A stretch of DNA of 64,000 nt from Microbacterium pumilum (GTDB lineage: Bacteria > Actinomycetota > Actinomycetes > Actinomycetales > Microbacteriaceae): positions 2,542,001 to 2,606,000 of the forward strand of contig NZ_BAAAOH010000001.1 in assembly GCF_039530225.1 (NCBI RefSeq), given 5' to 3'. How positions within the stretch are numbered: position 1 is the stretch's first letter; every line of letters begins with the position of its first letter. The notes under the pieces are model-generated. The model did not search any database and was not told the DNA's origin. It saw only the letters and a program-made list of their open reading frames with translations. Below are positions 26,929 to 34,329 of this stretch, one piece after another. Made by a program: the position numbers and the translations under genes.

Positions 26929-27212
26929 GAGGCGGTTCGGTCGAGACCGCCCCTCGCGCCCGCGGAAACGAGCACGAGAGGCGGCCACGCTCTGAAGAAG
27001 TCCGCCAGAGTTCGCAGAGCGCGCGCCGGTGGATCGGGTACCACCTGTGCGTCTGCCCCACGAAGACCTGTCCAGGATGCCAATGCCACCTGCGAGGAGC
27101 CCGCCGCAAGACCGGGTGCGGGCTGAGAGATTCAGGTGTGCTGGCAGGGAGCCCCAGCTCGATGCCAGCGACCCCGCTAAAAGCAGTATCGCATGGCTGG
27201 CAAGCCGGACGG

Positions 27213-27353
27213 ATGAGGAAGAGACCACTGGCCATCGCCGTCGCTGTTGCCGGCGTGACCGGACGCGCGGCGGGCAGCACGCCGCTCGTGCTGTCGAACT
27301 CTGATGGCGGCATCCCGGACGTCAAGTTCACGGTGGAGGTGTCGTCTCACTGA
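27213..27353 (+). CDS. Possible 46-aa secreted peptide or gene remnant
   Basis: ATG at 27213 opens a 46-codon frame, MRKRPLAIAVAVAGVTG and on, with a basic start, a hydrophobic core and a possible signal cleavage after GRAAGS, ending in KFTVEVSSH. The upstream sequence has no strong ribosome site. It may be a short secreted peptide, or the start of a gene whose rest has been lost. Low confidence. Confidence 0.25.
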   Translation: MRKRPLAIAVAVAGVTGRAAGSTPLVLSNSDGGIPDVKFTVEVSSH

Positions 27354-27382
27354 ACAGCGAACCGGTCGTCGCCGTGCCCGCA

Positions 27383-27388
27383 TAGGCT
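27383..27388 (+). promoter_or_regulatory. Leaderless -10 box of the DksA-like gene
   Basis: TAGGCT, 7 nt before the ATG at 27396. Confidence 0.5.
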
Positions 27389-27395
27389 CGGAGCG

Positions 27396-27752
27396 ATGAC
27401 TCTTGCGGCCGAGCACGGCATCCTTCTTCGCGATTCCCGCGCCGATGCGCGTGCACGTCTCACCGCTCTGGATGTCGCGATCGCCGAGCTTCGTGTCGAG
27501 CGAGGCGTCGACGTGGCAGACGATGAGCACGATCCCGAGGGCGTGACGCTCTCGGTGGAGTGGGGTCGACTCACCGGGCTCCGTGCCGCCGCCGAGCGCG
27601 AGGTCGCCGAGCTCGATGATGCGCTGGCGCGGTGGGATGCGGGCACCTACGGCATCTGCGTCGACTGCGGTCGCCGCATCCCGGTCGAAAGACTGCGCGC
27701 GCGGCCGGCCGCAACGCGTTGCGTCGCGTGCGCCGAGAGAGCGGGTGAGTGA
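27396..27752 (+). CDS. DksA/TraR C4 zinc-finger protein
   Basis: 118 aa. An N-terminal coiled-coil-forming helix pair (about 10-85, including AAEREVAELDDALARWDAGTYG) precedes a C4 zinc finger with CVDCGRRIP and CVACAER near the end. Members bind the RNA polymerase secondary channel; this short actinobacterial type may act in stress or stringent responses, but that is inferred. Its stop overlaps the next start as GTGA, so the YchJ-like gene is coupled. Confidence 0.88.
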   Translation: MTLAAEHGILLRDSRADARARLTALDVAIAELRVERGVDVADDEHDPEGVTLSVEWGRLTGLRAAAEREVAELDDALARWDAGTYGICVDCGRRIPVERLRARPAATRCVACAERAGE

Positions 27753-28189
27753 GCGTGTCATTCGGCGCCGCATCCGGTCGACCATCGACCGACGGATTCG
27801 TTCGAGTGGGTGACGCGCAGACCTGCCCCTGCGGAAGCGGTGCGCGATTCGACGGATGCTGCGCCCCGCTCCTTCGCGGTGCCGCGGCTCCGACGGCGGA
27901 AAGCCTGATGCGCTCGCGATATTGCGCGTTCGTCGTCGGCGACCTGCGCTACCTCATCGAGACGTGGCATCCGGGAACGCGTCCGTCCGACGTGGAACCA
28001 ACCCCGTCGCTCCGGTGGACGGGGCTCGAGATCCTCGATGTCGGAGCCGGCCGAGAGGACGACACCCGGGGCACGGTCGAGTTCCGCGCCCACTGGCGAG
28101 ATGGTCCGACGACCGGTGTGCTGGCGGAGCGGAGCCGGTTCGTCCGCCAGAGCGGCCGCTGGTGGTACCTCGACGGTGACGTCTCATGA
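27749..28189 (+). CDS. YchJ family protein with SEC-C motif
   Basis: 146 aa. The SEC-C zinc motif CPCGSGARFDGCCAPLL (about residues 27-43) is followed by the YchJ core with MRSRYCAFVVGDLRYLIETWHP and an NTF2-like half ending in GRWWYLDG. Function is unproven; SEC-C modules bind zinc and often occur in nucleic-acid- or translation-related proteins. GTG start overlaps the DksA-like stop. Confidence 0.88.
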   Translation: MSVSFGAASGRPSTDGFVRVGDAQTCPCGSGARFDGCCAPLLRGAAAPTAESLMRSRYCAFVVGDLRYLIETWHPGTRPSDVEPTPSLRWTGLEILDVGAGREDDTRGTVEFRAHWRDGPTTGVLAERSRFVRQSGRWWYLDGDVS

Positions 28190-28230
28190 CCTGCAGCTGT
28201 CAAGGGGACGTGGGGCGCGAAATCCGCAGC

Positions 28231-28236
28231 TAGCGT
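28231..28236 (+). promoter_or_regulatory. Leaderless -10 box at 28231
   Basis: TAGCGT, 6 nt before ATG 28243. It argues for 28243 rather than the in-frame GTG at 28237. Confidence 0.5.
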
Positions 28237-28242
28237 GTGGGG

Positions 28243-29022
28243 ATGAGCACCCAAGCCGAGAAAGCCCAGACCCTCGCGCAACTGCACGCCGCGCCCGAGA
28301 TCCTCCGTGTTCCCAATGTGTGGGACGTCGTGTCGGCCAAGGCCATCGCCGCGCTCCCGGAGACCCGCGCGATCGCCACCGCCGGCCACTCGATCGCCGC
28401 GACCTTCGGCTACGCGGACGGTGAGAAGATCCCGCTCGAGGTCATGCTCGACATGGTGGGCCGCATCGTCGACGCGGTGGGCGACCTGCCGGTGACAGCC
28501 GACCTCGACGCCGGATACGGAAACGCGGGCGAGACCGTGCGCCGCGCCATCGGCGTGGGAGTCGTCGGGGCGAACGTCGAAGACCGGCTGCGCCCGCTTG
28601 ACGAGTCCGTCGCGGCCGTCGCGGCGATCGTCGCGGCGGGTGAGGCGGAGGGCGTGCCCTTCGTGCTCAACGCCCGCACCGACGCTCTGGTGCGGGGCGG
28701 CGACCGGCCCCTCGCGGACTCCATCGCCGACGCGATCGAGCGAGGCCGCGCCTTCCTGGATGCCGGGGCGGACCTCGTCTTCGTTCCGGGTCTGCTGAAT
28801 GCGGATGTCGCCCGCCAGCTCGTCGAGGGGATCGGAGAGCGCAAGGTCAGCGTCATCGGGATTCCCGGCGCACTCCGCGCCGCGGAATACGAGGCCCTGG
28901 GCGTCGCTCGCATCTCGTACGGTCCGACCACGCAGCGACTGGCGCTCACAGCGCTGCAGGACCTCGCGATCGATCTCTACGCCGACGGCGTTGTGCCCTC
29001 GACGATCCGCGCCCTGAACTGA
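28243..29022 (+). CDS. Isocitrate lyase / PEP mutase superfamily protein
   Basis: 259 aa, TIM-barrel enzyme of the isocitrate lyase/PEP mutase superfamily. Motifs are GHSIAATFGYADGE, the metal/phosphonate-site DLDAGYGNAGETVRRA near residue 88, NVEDRLRP and VLNARTDALVRGG. The sequence lacks the KKCGH motif of true isocitrate lyase, so it may be a carboxyvinyl-carboxyphosphonate or 2-methylisocitrate lyase-like enzyme; the substrate is unknown. No phosphonate genes lie nearby. Confidence 0.88.
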   Translation: MSTQAEKAQTLAQLHAAPEILRVPNVWDVVSAKAIAALPETRAIATAGHSIAATFGYADGEKIPLEVMLDMVGRIVDAVGDLPVTADLDAGYGNAGETVRRAIGVGVVGANVEDRLRPLDESVAAVAAIVAAGEAEGVPFVLNARTDALVRGGDRPLADSIADAIERGRAFLDAGADLVFVPGLLNADVARQLVEGIGERKVSVIGIPGALRAAEYEALGVARISYGPTTQRLALTALQDLAIDLYADGVVPSTIRALN

Positions 29023-29031
29023 GGGGCGGGA

Positions 29032-30057
29032 TCAGAGTCCGAGCGCTCGGCGGAACGTTCTCGCGATGCCCCAGGCGCCCTCCGGGGTGTTCGAGATCAC
29101 CGTCGCGGTGAACCTCGACTCGGCGTCGAAGCGGGAGCTGATCGACACGCCGGCGTCGTAGCCGACGAGGTCGAGCCCCGGTGCCTCGAGGTCGATGTAC
29201 ACGCCCATCCCGTAGCGCATGTTGTCTTCTTCGGCGACGTTCCTGGGCGCGGTCATCTGCGTCACGCTCTCGGACGAGATGATCTTGCCGTCCACGAGCG
29301 CGCGCCAGAACCGGCTCATATCCGCGACGGTCGTGAACGCGCCGCCGTCGCCGTTGCCGCGGACCGGCATGTGGAGGATGTTCGTGCGGAGCGACTCGGG
29401 AGACTCGTAGAGGTAGCCCTGAGCCGCATCGCCGGGCAGCTCATCGATGCGGAGGTAGCCGGTCCGCTCGAGACCGGCCGGTGCGAACACCCGTGCCCCA
29501 ACGAGGTCGTGGAAAGGCACGCCGCTGGCGCGCTCCGCGACGATGGCGAGAACGATATAGCCGCCGTTGCAGTACGAGAATCGCTCGCCCGGTGGGAACT
29601 TCTGAGGCTGTCCGTCGACAGCGCGAACGAATGCCTCGGTCTCGGCGAGTTCATGCACCGGCACGGTCAGAATGTAGTCGTCGACCTCCCAGTCGGACTC
29701 CTCGTCGAGGTAGTCGCCGATTCCCGAGGTGTGGCTCAGCAGGTGCTCGATGGTGACACCGTCATCGATCAACGGAAGATCGGCCCTCAGGATGTCCCGG
29801 ACCGGCGTGTCGAGGCGAAGCGTGCCGTCATCGACGAGCGACCATACGGCGGCCGCGGTGAATGCCTTGCTCGCACTCGCCATCGCGAAGCGCGTGTCGA
29901 CGGTGTTCGGGATGCCGTGGGCCCGATCGGCCATGCCATAGGCAGCGGCGAACACGATGTCGGCGTCTACGTCGAGGGAGATCACGCCGCTCAGTGCGTC
30001 GGTCCTGGCCTGAGCGTCGAGGGTCGCTCCCAGCGCTCGGACGTCGATGTCAGGCAT
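29032..30057 (-). CDS. Beta-lactamase-family serine hydrolase
   Basis: 341 aa, class C beta-lactamase/D-Ala-D-Ala peptidase fold. The SxxK motif is SASKAF near residue 65, the Tyr motif is SYCNGG near 160, and the late segment around GYDAGVSIS takes the place of the KTG motif. No signal peptide is visible, so it is probably cytoplasmic, more like an esterase than a penicillin-binding protein. The start at 30057 is chosen because TAACGT lies 7 nt upstream; earlier starts would fall in the promoter. Confidence 0.87.
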   Translation of the reverse strand: MPDIDVRALGATLDAQARTDALSGVISLDVDADIVFAAAYGMADRAHGIPNTVDTRFAMASASKAFTAAAVWSLVDDGTLRLDTPVRDILRADLPLIDDGVTIEHLLSHTSGIGDYLDEESDWEVDDYILTVPVHELAETEAFVRAVDGQPQKFPPGERFSYCNGGYIVLAIVAERASGVPFHDLVGARVFAPAGLERTGYLRIDELPGDAAQGYLYESPESLRTNILHMPVRGNGDGGAFTTVADMSRFWRALVDGKIISSESVTQMTAPRNVAEEDNMRYGMGVYIDLEAPGLDLVGYDAGVSISSRFDAESRFTATVISNTPEGAWGIARTFRRALGL

Positions 30058-30064
30058 GCGCATC

Positions 30065-30070
30065 ACGTTA
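30065..30070 (-). promoter_or_regulatory. Leaderless -10 box of the serine hydrolase gene
   Basis: TAACGT on the minus strand, 7 nt before ATG 30057. Confidence 0.5.
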
Positions 30071-30143
30071 CGGCGCGCGTGGCCGCCCCGCCACCGCGGG
30101 TCGCGTCGGGGTAGCGTGACACCACATCGGCGAAGGGAGCCTC

Positions 30144-30809
30144 ATGTCTCGCATCCTCGTGTTCGGCGGACACGGCAGAGTCGCTCGACTGCTCGAACCA
30201 CTGCTCGTCGAGCGCGGCGACAGTGTGACTGCCGTCATCCGCAATCCGGACCATGAGGCCGACGTGGCCGCGACAGGCGCGACACCGCTCGTCGCCGACG
30301 TGGAGACGTTCGATCTGGATCAGCTGCGCGACCTCGTCGCCGGCCATGATGCCGTCGTGTGGTCGGCCGGCGCCGGCGGCGGCGATCCGGAGAGGACGTA
30401 CGCCGTCGACCGCGACGCGGCGATCAGGACGATGGATGCCGCCGCCGCTGCCGGTGTGCCGCGCTATGTGATGGTCTCGTGGATCGGCTCACGTCCTGAT
30501 CACGGTGTGGATCCGGAGTCGTCCTTCTTCGCGTATGCCGATGCGAAGCTCGCCGCGGACCAGCATCTGCAGGAGAGCCGTCTGGACTGGACGATCCTGG
30601 GTCCCGGGTCCCTCACGCTCGATCCGCCGACCGGTCGGATCTCGCTGGATGTGCCCGGCATCGCCGAGGTCGCCCGTGCGGATGTGGCCGCCGTCATCGC
30701 AGCCACGCTCGTCGACGACTCGACGATTGCGCGCACCATCCGCTTCGGCATGGGAGATGTGCCGATCGGCGCTGCGCTGTCGGAGGAGCGCCCCGCCGGC
30801 GAGCCTTAG
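30144..30809 (+). CDS. NAD(P)-binding protein, atypical SDR type
   Basis: 221 aa, Rossmann fold of the NAD(P)H-binding (NmrA/YwnB-like) kind. The glycine motif is FGGHGRVARLL (residues 5-15), then VWSAGAGGG and YVMVSWIGSRPDHG. Likely a quinone or flavin reductase or a redox-sensing regulator; the substrate cannot be told. AAGGGAG precedes the ATG and TAGCGT lies at 30112-30117. The gene ends in the -10 box of the next gene. Confidence 0.85.
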   Translation: MSRILVFGGHGRVARLLEPLLVERGDSVTAVIRNPDHEADVAATGATPLVADVETFDLDQLRDLVAGHDAVVWSAGAGGGDPERTYAVDRDAAIRTMDAAAAAGVPRYVMVSWIGSRPDHGVDPESSFFAYADAKLAADQHLQESRLDWTILGPGSLTLDPPTGRISLDVPGIAEVARADVAAVIAATLVDDSTIARTIRFGMGDVPIGAALSEERPAGEP

Positions 30810-30812
30810 GCT
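30807..30812 (+). promoter_or_regulatory. Leaderless -10 box overlapping a stop codon
   Basis: TAGGCT includes the TAG stop of the SDR-like gene and lies 6 nt before ATG 30819. Confidence 0.5.
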
Positions 30813-30818
30813 CGTCTC

Positions 30819-31868
30819 ATGCTCGCCACCGTCATCCACGCCCCTCGCGACATCCGTGTCGAAGAAGTCGCCGACCCCGCCCTTTCGACGGGAGGGGACG
30901 CCATCGTCCGCGTCGTCGCCGCGTGCGTCTGCGGTTCGGACCTCTGGCCGTACCGCGGTGTCACGCCGACTCGTGAGCCGCACCGCATCGGTCACGAGTT
31001 CATCGGCATCGTCGAAGAGGTCGGGCCGGATGTCCGGAGCATCGCGGCCGGTGACTTCGTGATCGCTCCGTTCTACGTCTGCGACGGAACGTGCGCGAAC
31101 TGTCGGAACGGAGTCAGCACGTCGTGCCTGAACGGCGGATGGTGGGGCGGTGACGACCGATTCGGCGGCTTCGCCGACGGCGGTCAGGGCGAGCGCGTCC
31201 GCGTACCGCTCGCGGATGGAACGCTCGCCGTGGTCGAGGGTCCGGTTTCGGACGACGAGATCCCCGGACTGCTGACGCTGAGCGATGTCATGGGCACCGG
31301 CCACCACGCGGCGGTCTCGGCCGGGGTCGGTCCGGGTGACTCCGTCGCGGTCGTCGGTGACGGAGCCGTGGGGCTGTGCGCCATCATCGCTGCGAAGCGA
31401 CTCGGCGCGACGACGATCATCGCGATGTCGCGGCATCCGCAGCGCCAGGCGCTGGCTCGCGAGTTCGGCGCCACGCACGTCGTCGAAGAGCGGGGGGATG
31501 CCGGCATCAAGGCCGTCAGGGCGCTGACCGGCGGCATCGGAGCCGACCGCGTGCTGGAGTGCGTAGGCACGAAGGAGTCCATGGACCAGGCGCTGCGCTC
31601 CACCCGCCCGGGCGGGATGGTCGGCTACGTCGGGGTGCCGAACGGCGGTCCGGAGCTGCCGATCCGACGGATGTTCGACCGCAACGTCGGCGTGAACGGC
31701 GGCGTAGCGCCGGTGCGCGGCTACATCGACGAGCTCTTGCCCGACGTCCGCTCGGGCGTGATCAATCCCGGTCTCGTCTTCGATCTCACGCTGCCGCTGA
31801 GCGAAGCGGCCGAAGCGTACGCGGCGATGGACGAGCGCCGCGCGACGAAGGTGCTGCTTCAGCCCTGA
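30819..31868 (+). CDS. Zinc-dependent alcohol dehydrogenase family protein
   Basis: 349 aa medium-chain dehydrogenase. The catalytic zinc ligands are in ACVCGSDLWPYRG and HRIGHEFIGIVEEVG. The structural zinc loop has four cysteines, CDGTCANCRNGVSTSC near residue 88. The Rossmann motif VVGDGAVGLCAII is near 180 and GADRVLECVGT near 245. Probably NAD(P)-dependent oxidation of an alcohol; the substrate is not defined. Short leaderless spacing from its -10 box. Confidence 0.92.
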   Translation: MLATVIHAPRDIRVEEVADPALSTGGDAIVRVVAACVCGSDLWPYRGVTPTREPHRIGHEFIGIVEEVGPDVRSIAAGDFVIAPFYVCDGTCANCRNGVSTSCLNGGWWGGDDRFGGFADGGQGERVRVPLADGTLAVVEGPVSDDEIPGLLTLSDVMGTGHHAAVSAGVGPGDSVAVVGDGAVGLCAIIAAKRLGATTIIAMSRHPQRQALAREFGATHVVEERGDAGIKAVRALTGGIGADRVLECVGTKESMDQALRSTRPGGMVGYVGVPNGGPELPIRRMFDRNVGVNGGVAPVRGYIDELLPDVRSGVINPGLVFDLTLPLSEAAEAYAAMDERRATKVLLQP

Positions 31869-31872
31869 CGCG

Positions 31873-32223
31873 TCACTTCAACGGGCCGCCGGGCTCCTTC
31901 GACGGCTGCGAGCAGAAGACAGCCAGGATGATCAGTCCGGCGATCGGCACCAGGAGCCAGAACGCGTGGCCCCAGCCGTAGCCGGCATCGCGCAGCCGTC
32001 GCACGAGCACGGCCAGCGTCGGGACCAGCACCGCGGTGTTCCACAGGCCGACGAGGATATACCCGAGCGTGGCGTCGCCGACCGGGATCACGTTGAAGAG
32101 ACCGAGTGCGCTCGAGACGAGCGCGGTGAAGAGGATCCACCACCAGAACTCCGGTCGCGCGGCGAGACCGGTGAACTCGGCGTACTTGCGGAAGACGGTC
32201 TGGATGGCGGCGCCGAACGACAT
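31873..32223 (-). CDS. DUF805 membrane protein
   Basis: 116 aa, DUF805 (YhaH-like) family: N-terminal FRKYAEFTGLAARPEFWWWILF, then VRRLRDAGYGWGHAFWLLVP and a terminal charged tail. About four membrane helices. Function unknown. AAGGAG precedes the ATG. The stop faces the dehydrogenase stop at 4 nt. Confidence 0.9.
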   Translation of the reverse strand: MSFGAAIQTVFRKYAEFTGLAARPEFWWWILFTALVSSALGLFNVIPVGDATLGYILVGLWNTAVLVPTLAVLVRRLRDAGYGWGHAFWLLVPIAGLIILAVFCSQPSKEPGGPLK

Positions 32224-32295
32224 TGTTCTCCTTCAGGATGCTCGGCTCATGGTACGAGCGCCGTGAGGTGGACCGCCAGAGGGGTCGTCAGCCGG

Positions 32296-32703
32296 TCACC
32301 TGCGCTGCGCCACCATGTCGAGATAGTGCTGGTTGAACATCACGCCCAGCGGGTTGCCGAACGGGTCGATCACCGACGCGGTCACGAAACCGGGGCCCTG
32401 CTCGGCGACGGGTTGGTGGGATGTGGCTCCGAGCTCCAGAAGCCGGTCGTATGCCGACTGAACGTCGTCGACCGCCCAGTATGCGACCGTTCCGCCCTGA
32501 TGCTCGGGGGTCGGCCCGACATACCGGCGATCCAGGATGCCGAGCTCGTGGCTGTAGTCGCCGATGCGGAACTCGACGTAGGCGAGTGCCCCGGCGAACT
32601 CCTTGCTGAAGTACGGCTCGACTCCGAGGACGTCCGAATACCAGTCCGCCGCCGCGGCGACGTCGTCGGCGGAATAGGTGATGGTCGTGAGGCCTCGCAG
32701 CAT
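32296..32703 (-). CDS. VOC family protein (glyoxalase/bleomycin-resistance fold)
   Basis: 135 aa, one vicinal-oxygen-chelate domain: ADWYSDVLGVEPYFSKEF early, AYVEFRIGDYSHELGILD with a metal-type His and Glu, and VIDPFGNPLGVMFN at the end. Could be a lyase, dioxygenase or binding protein; the substrate is unknown. The start at 32703 has AAAGG 8 nt upstream; ATG 32709 would overlap that ribosome site. Confidence 0.87.
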   Translation of the reverse strand: MLRGLTTITYSADDVAAAADWYSDVLGVEPYFSKEFAGALAYVEFRIGDYSHELGILDRRYVGPTPEHQGGTVAYWAVDDVQSAYDRLLELGATSHQPVAEQGPGFVTASVIDPFGNPLGVMFNQHYLDMVAQRR

Positions 32704-32761
32704 GGGCATCCCTTTCGTCGATCCCATCCTGGCGAGGGGTGCCGACATCCGAGGGCCGATC

Positions 32762-33481
32762 TCAGCGCACGACGGCAGCGCTCCGCACGGCGCCCACGAG
32801 TTCGCGCGGCGACCCGTGCCAAGGCGCTCCATGCCCGGGCAGAACCCAGGCTGCCTCGAGGTCCTCGATCCCGCTGAGCGACCGGAGGGCGCCCTCCGGG
32901 TCGTCCGTGAACGGCGCCGGCTGACCACCGGTCCGACCGGTGAGCACGTGGCGCGTGGTGAGCGCATCGCCCACGAACACCGCATCGGCGACGGGCACGT
33001 GGATCGCGATACTGCCGGGGGAGTGGCCGGGCATGCCGATGATCCGCGGTGCGCCCGGGAGCGGCAGCACATCGCCGTCCGCGACCTCGACGACCTCGCC
33101 CACATAGGTGGTGCGCATTCCGCCCTTTCGCAGTGCGTACGCGAAGAAGCCGAGCATGGGTCCGAGGCGCTTCGGGCCGATCTCGTTCTTCGGCTTCTCG
33201 GCGCCCCGCGCGCGAGCGGCGTCGGCGGAGTGCACGTAGACGGGCACGCCCTGCTCGCGGCGCAGGCGCTCGGCGAACCCGAGGTGGTCCGAGTCGCCGT
33301 GCGTGAGGATCACACCGCGGATCTCGGTGACGGATCGGCCCATGTCCCTGAGCTCCGCCTGGAGGTCGCGCCAGTGCCCGGGCAGCCCGGCATCGATCAC
33401 CGTGATCCCTTCCGGAGTCTCGACGAGATACGCCGCGACGATGTCGTTGCCGATGCGGTGGAGATGAGGACCGAGATTCAT
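32762..33481 (-). CDS. MBL-fold metallo-hydrolase
   Basis: 239 aa metallo-beta-lactamase fold hydrolase. The metal motif reads THGDSDHLG: the usual second His of HxHxDH is Asp. Later ligands are present as GHSPGSIAIH, VFVGDAL and LPGHGAPWHG. No signal peptide. AGGAG lies 6 nt before the ATG. It is divergent from a TetR-type regulator across a 108-bp region with a nested palindrome, so it is probably under control of that regulator. Confidence 0.9.
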   Translation of the reverse strand: MNLGPHLHRIGNDIVAAYLVETPEGITVIDAGLPGHWRDLQAELRDMGRSVTEIRGVILTHGDSDHLGFAERLRREQGVPVYVHSADAARARGAEKPKNEIGPKRLGPMLGFFAYALRKGGMRTTYVGEVVEVADGDVLPLPGAPRIIGMPGHSPGSIAIHVPVADAVFVGDALTTRHVLTGRTGGQPAPFTDDPEGALRSLSGIEDLEAAWVLPGHGAPWHGSPRELVGAVRSAAVVR

Positions 33482-33525
33482 GAGAGCTCCTGTGTCCGGA
33501 TGTCGCTGCCCACTGCAACGAGGTG

Positions 33526-33568
33526 ATGGCTACGATACCTAGCTATGATAGCTTAGGTCAATAGCCAT
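33526..33568. promoter_or_regulatory. Nested palindromic operator between MBL and TetR genes
   Basis: Symmetric about 33547: outer arms ATGGCTA (33526-33532) and TAGCCAT (33562-33568), inner palindrome GCTATGATAGC (33542-33552). An ACCTA/TAGGT pair (33537-33541, 33554-33558) is offset by one base. TATGAT at 33544-33549 can serve as -10 for the TetR gene, and the complementary strand has TATCAT and TATCGT for the hydrolase. Repressor binding would cover both promoters. Confidence 0.7.
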
Positions 33569-33589
33569 CGCACGAGTCGAGGAGGAAGC

Positions 33590-34114
33590 ATGCCGACGCC
33601 GGATCGCACGTCTCTTGATCAGATCGTCGAGGCGGGTCGCGAGCTCATCGAGACCGGTGGATCATCGCGGCTGACCATGCAGGCTGTCGCCGAGCGGGTC
33701 GGGGTGCGGGCGCCGTCGCTCTACAAGCGCGTCCGCGATCGAGATGCGCTGCTGCTGCTCGTCGCGCAGGCCACCGTGGACGACCTGGCGCAGCGGCTCG
33801 AGGCATCCGACCGCACGCTGGCGGGCCTCGCGCACGCCTACCGGCTGTTCGCGCAGGAGCACCCGGAGGGGTTCCGGCTGCTGTTCGCGATCGATGGCGC
33901 CGTCGAGTCGATGGATCGCGTCAGCGCCACGGTGCTGCGGCTCGGCCGTGAGCTGGTCGGCGACGATGAGGCGCTCGAGGCTGCCCGACTCATCACGGCG
34001 TGGGCGACCGGATTCATCAACATGGAGCTGGCCGGTGCCTTCCGCCTCGGCGGCGATGTCGACCGTGCGTTCGAGTTCGGCCTCGAGCGGCTCGAGATCG
34101 GTCTCCGCGCCTAG
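33590..34114 (+). CDS. TetR/AcrR family transcriptional regulator
   Basis: 174 aa. The N-terminal helix-turn-helix is at about residues 8-55 (LTMQAVAERVGVRAPSLYKRVRDRDAL), and the C-terminal ligand domain (about 75-170) contains the FAQEHPEGFRLLFAI segment of the TetR_C_33/WHG kind. GGAGGA is the ribosome site. It most likely represses itself and the divergent metallo-hydrolase through the palindrome in between; the inducer may be the hydrolase substrate. Confidence 0.92.
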   Translation: MPTPDRTSLDQIVEAGRELIETGGSSRLTMQAVAERVGVRAPSLYKRVRDRDALLLLVAQATVDDLAQRLEASDRTLAGLAHAYRLFAQEHPEGFRLLFAIDGAVESMDRVSATVLRLGRELVGDDEALEAARLITAWATGFINMELAGAFRLGGDVDRAFEFGLERLEIGLRA

Positions 34115-34167
34115 CGCGTGGTTCGCGCCCATCTCCGGGAACACTGCGGAGTATCGGGGCGTTCTGA

Positions 34168-34173
34168 TACCCT
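34168..34173 (+). promoter_or_regulatory. Extended -10 promoter of rpsA
   Basis: TGATACCCT, an extended -10 with the TG pair at 34165-34166. It leaves a leader of about 150 nt before the rpsA ATG; no riboswitch class is recognised in it. Confidence 0.5.
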
Positions 34174-34329
34174 GAGGTGTCACGAGTGTGGCTTCTACAA
34201 GCACGTATCCGTGGCATCCGCAAGAAAATCCGCTTCGCTTCGGCTCGAGGCATCCGTCTGCGCCCACGCTCAGATCGACACCACGAGGCTGAAGCCCGAC
34301 ACCCCAACCCAACAAGGACAACCCACTAC

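Larger units (their letters stand above)
26818..27395. other. 578-nt region without a convincing gene
   Basis: Frames here have poor codon structure, and none matches a family I know. The region holds an inverted repeat (26887-26928), one short signal-peptide-like frame (27213-27353) and the -10 box of the DksA-like gene. It may be a decayed gene or insertion scar. Confidence 0.5.

Noticed and set aside
26838..27353. 171-codon frame across the intergenic gap with Cys-rich middle (CVCPTKTCPGCQC)
   Set aside because: Composition is Arg-rich and irregular, no ribosome site, and the inverted repeat lies inside it. Only its last 46 codons are kept as a low-confidence candidate.
16862..34114. Genomic island or prophage in the accessory stretch
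   Set aside because: No integrase, transposase, tRNA target or clear shift in base composition is visible; the genes look like ordinary accessory cargo.
34115..34329. Possible riboswitch or attenuator in the rpsA leader
   Set aside because: I found no known aptamer core and no terminator-like hairpin; only an extended -10 promoter is supported.
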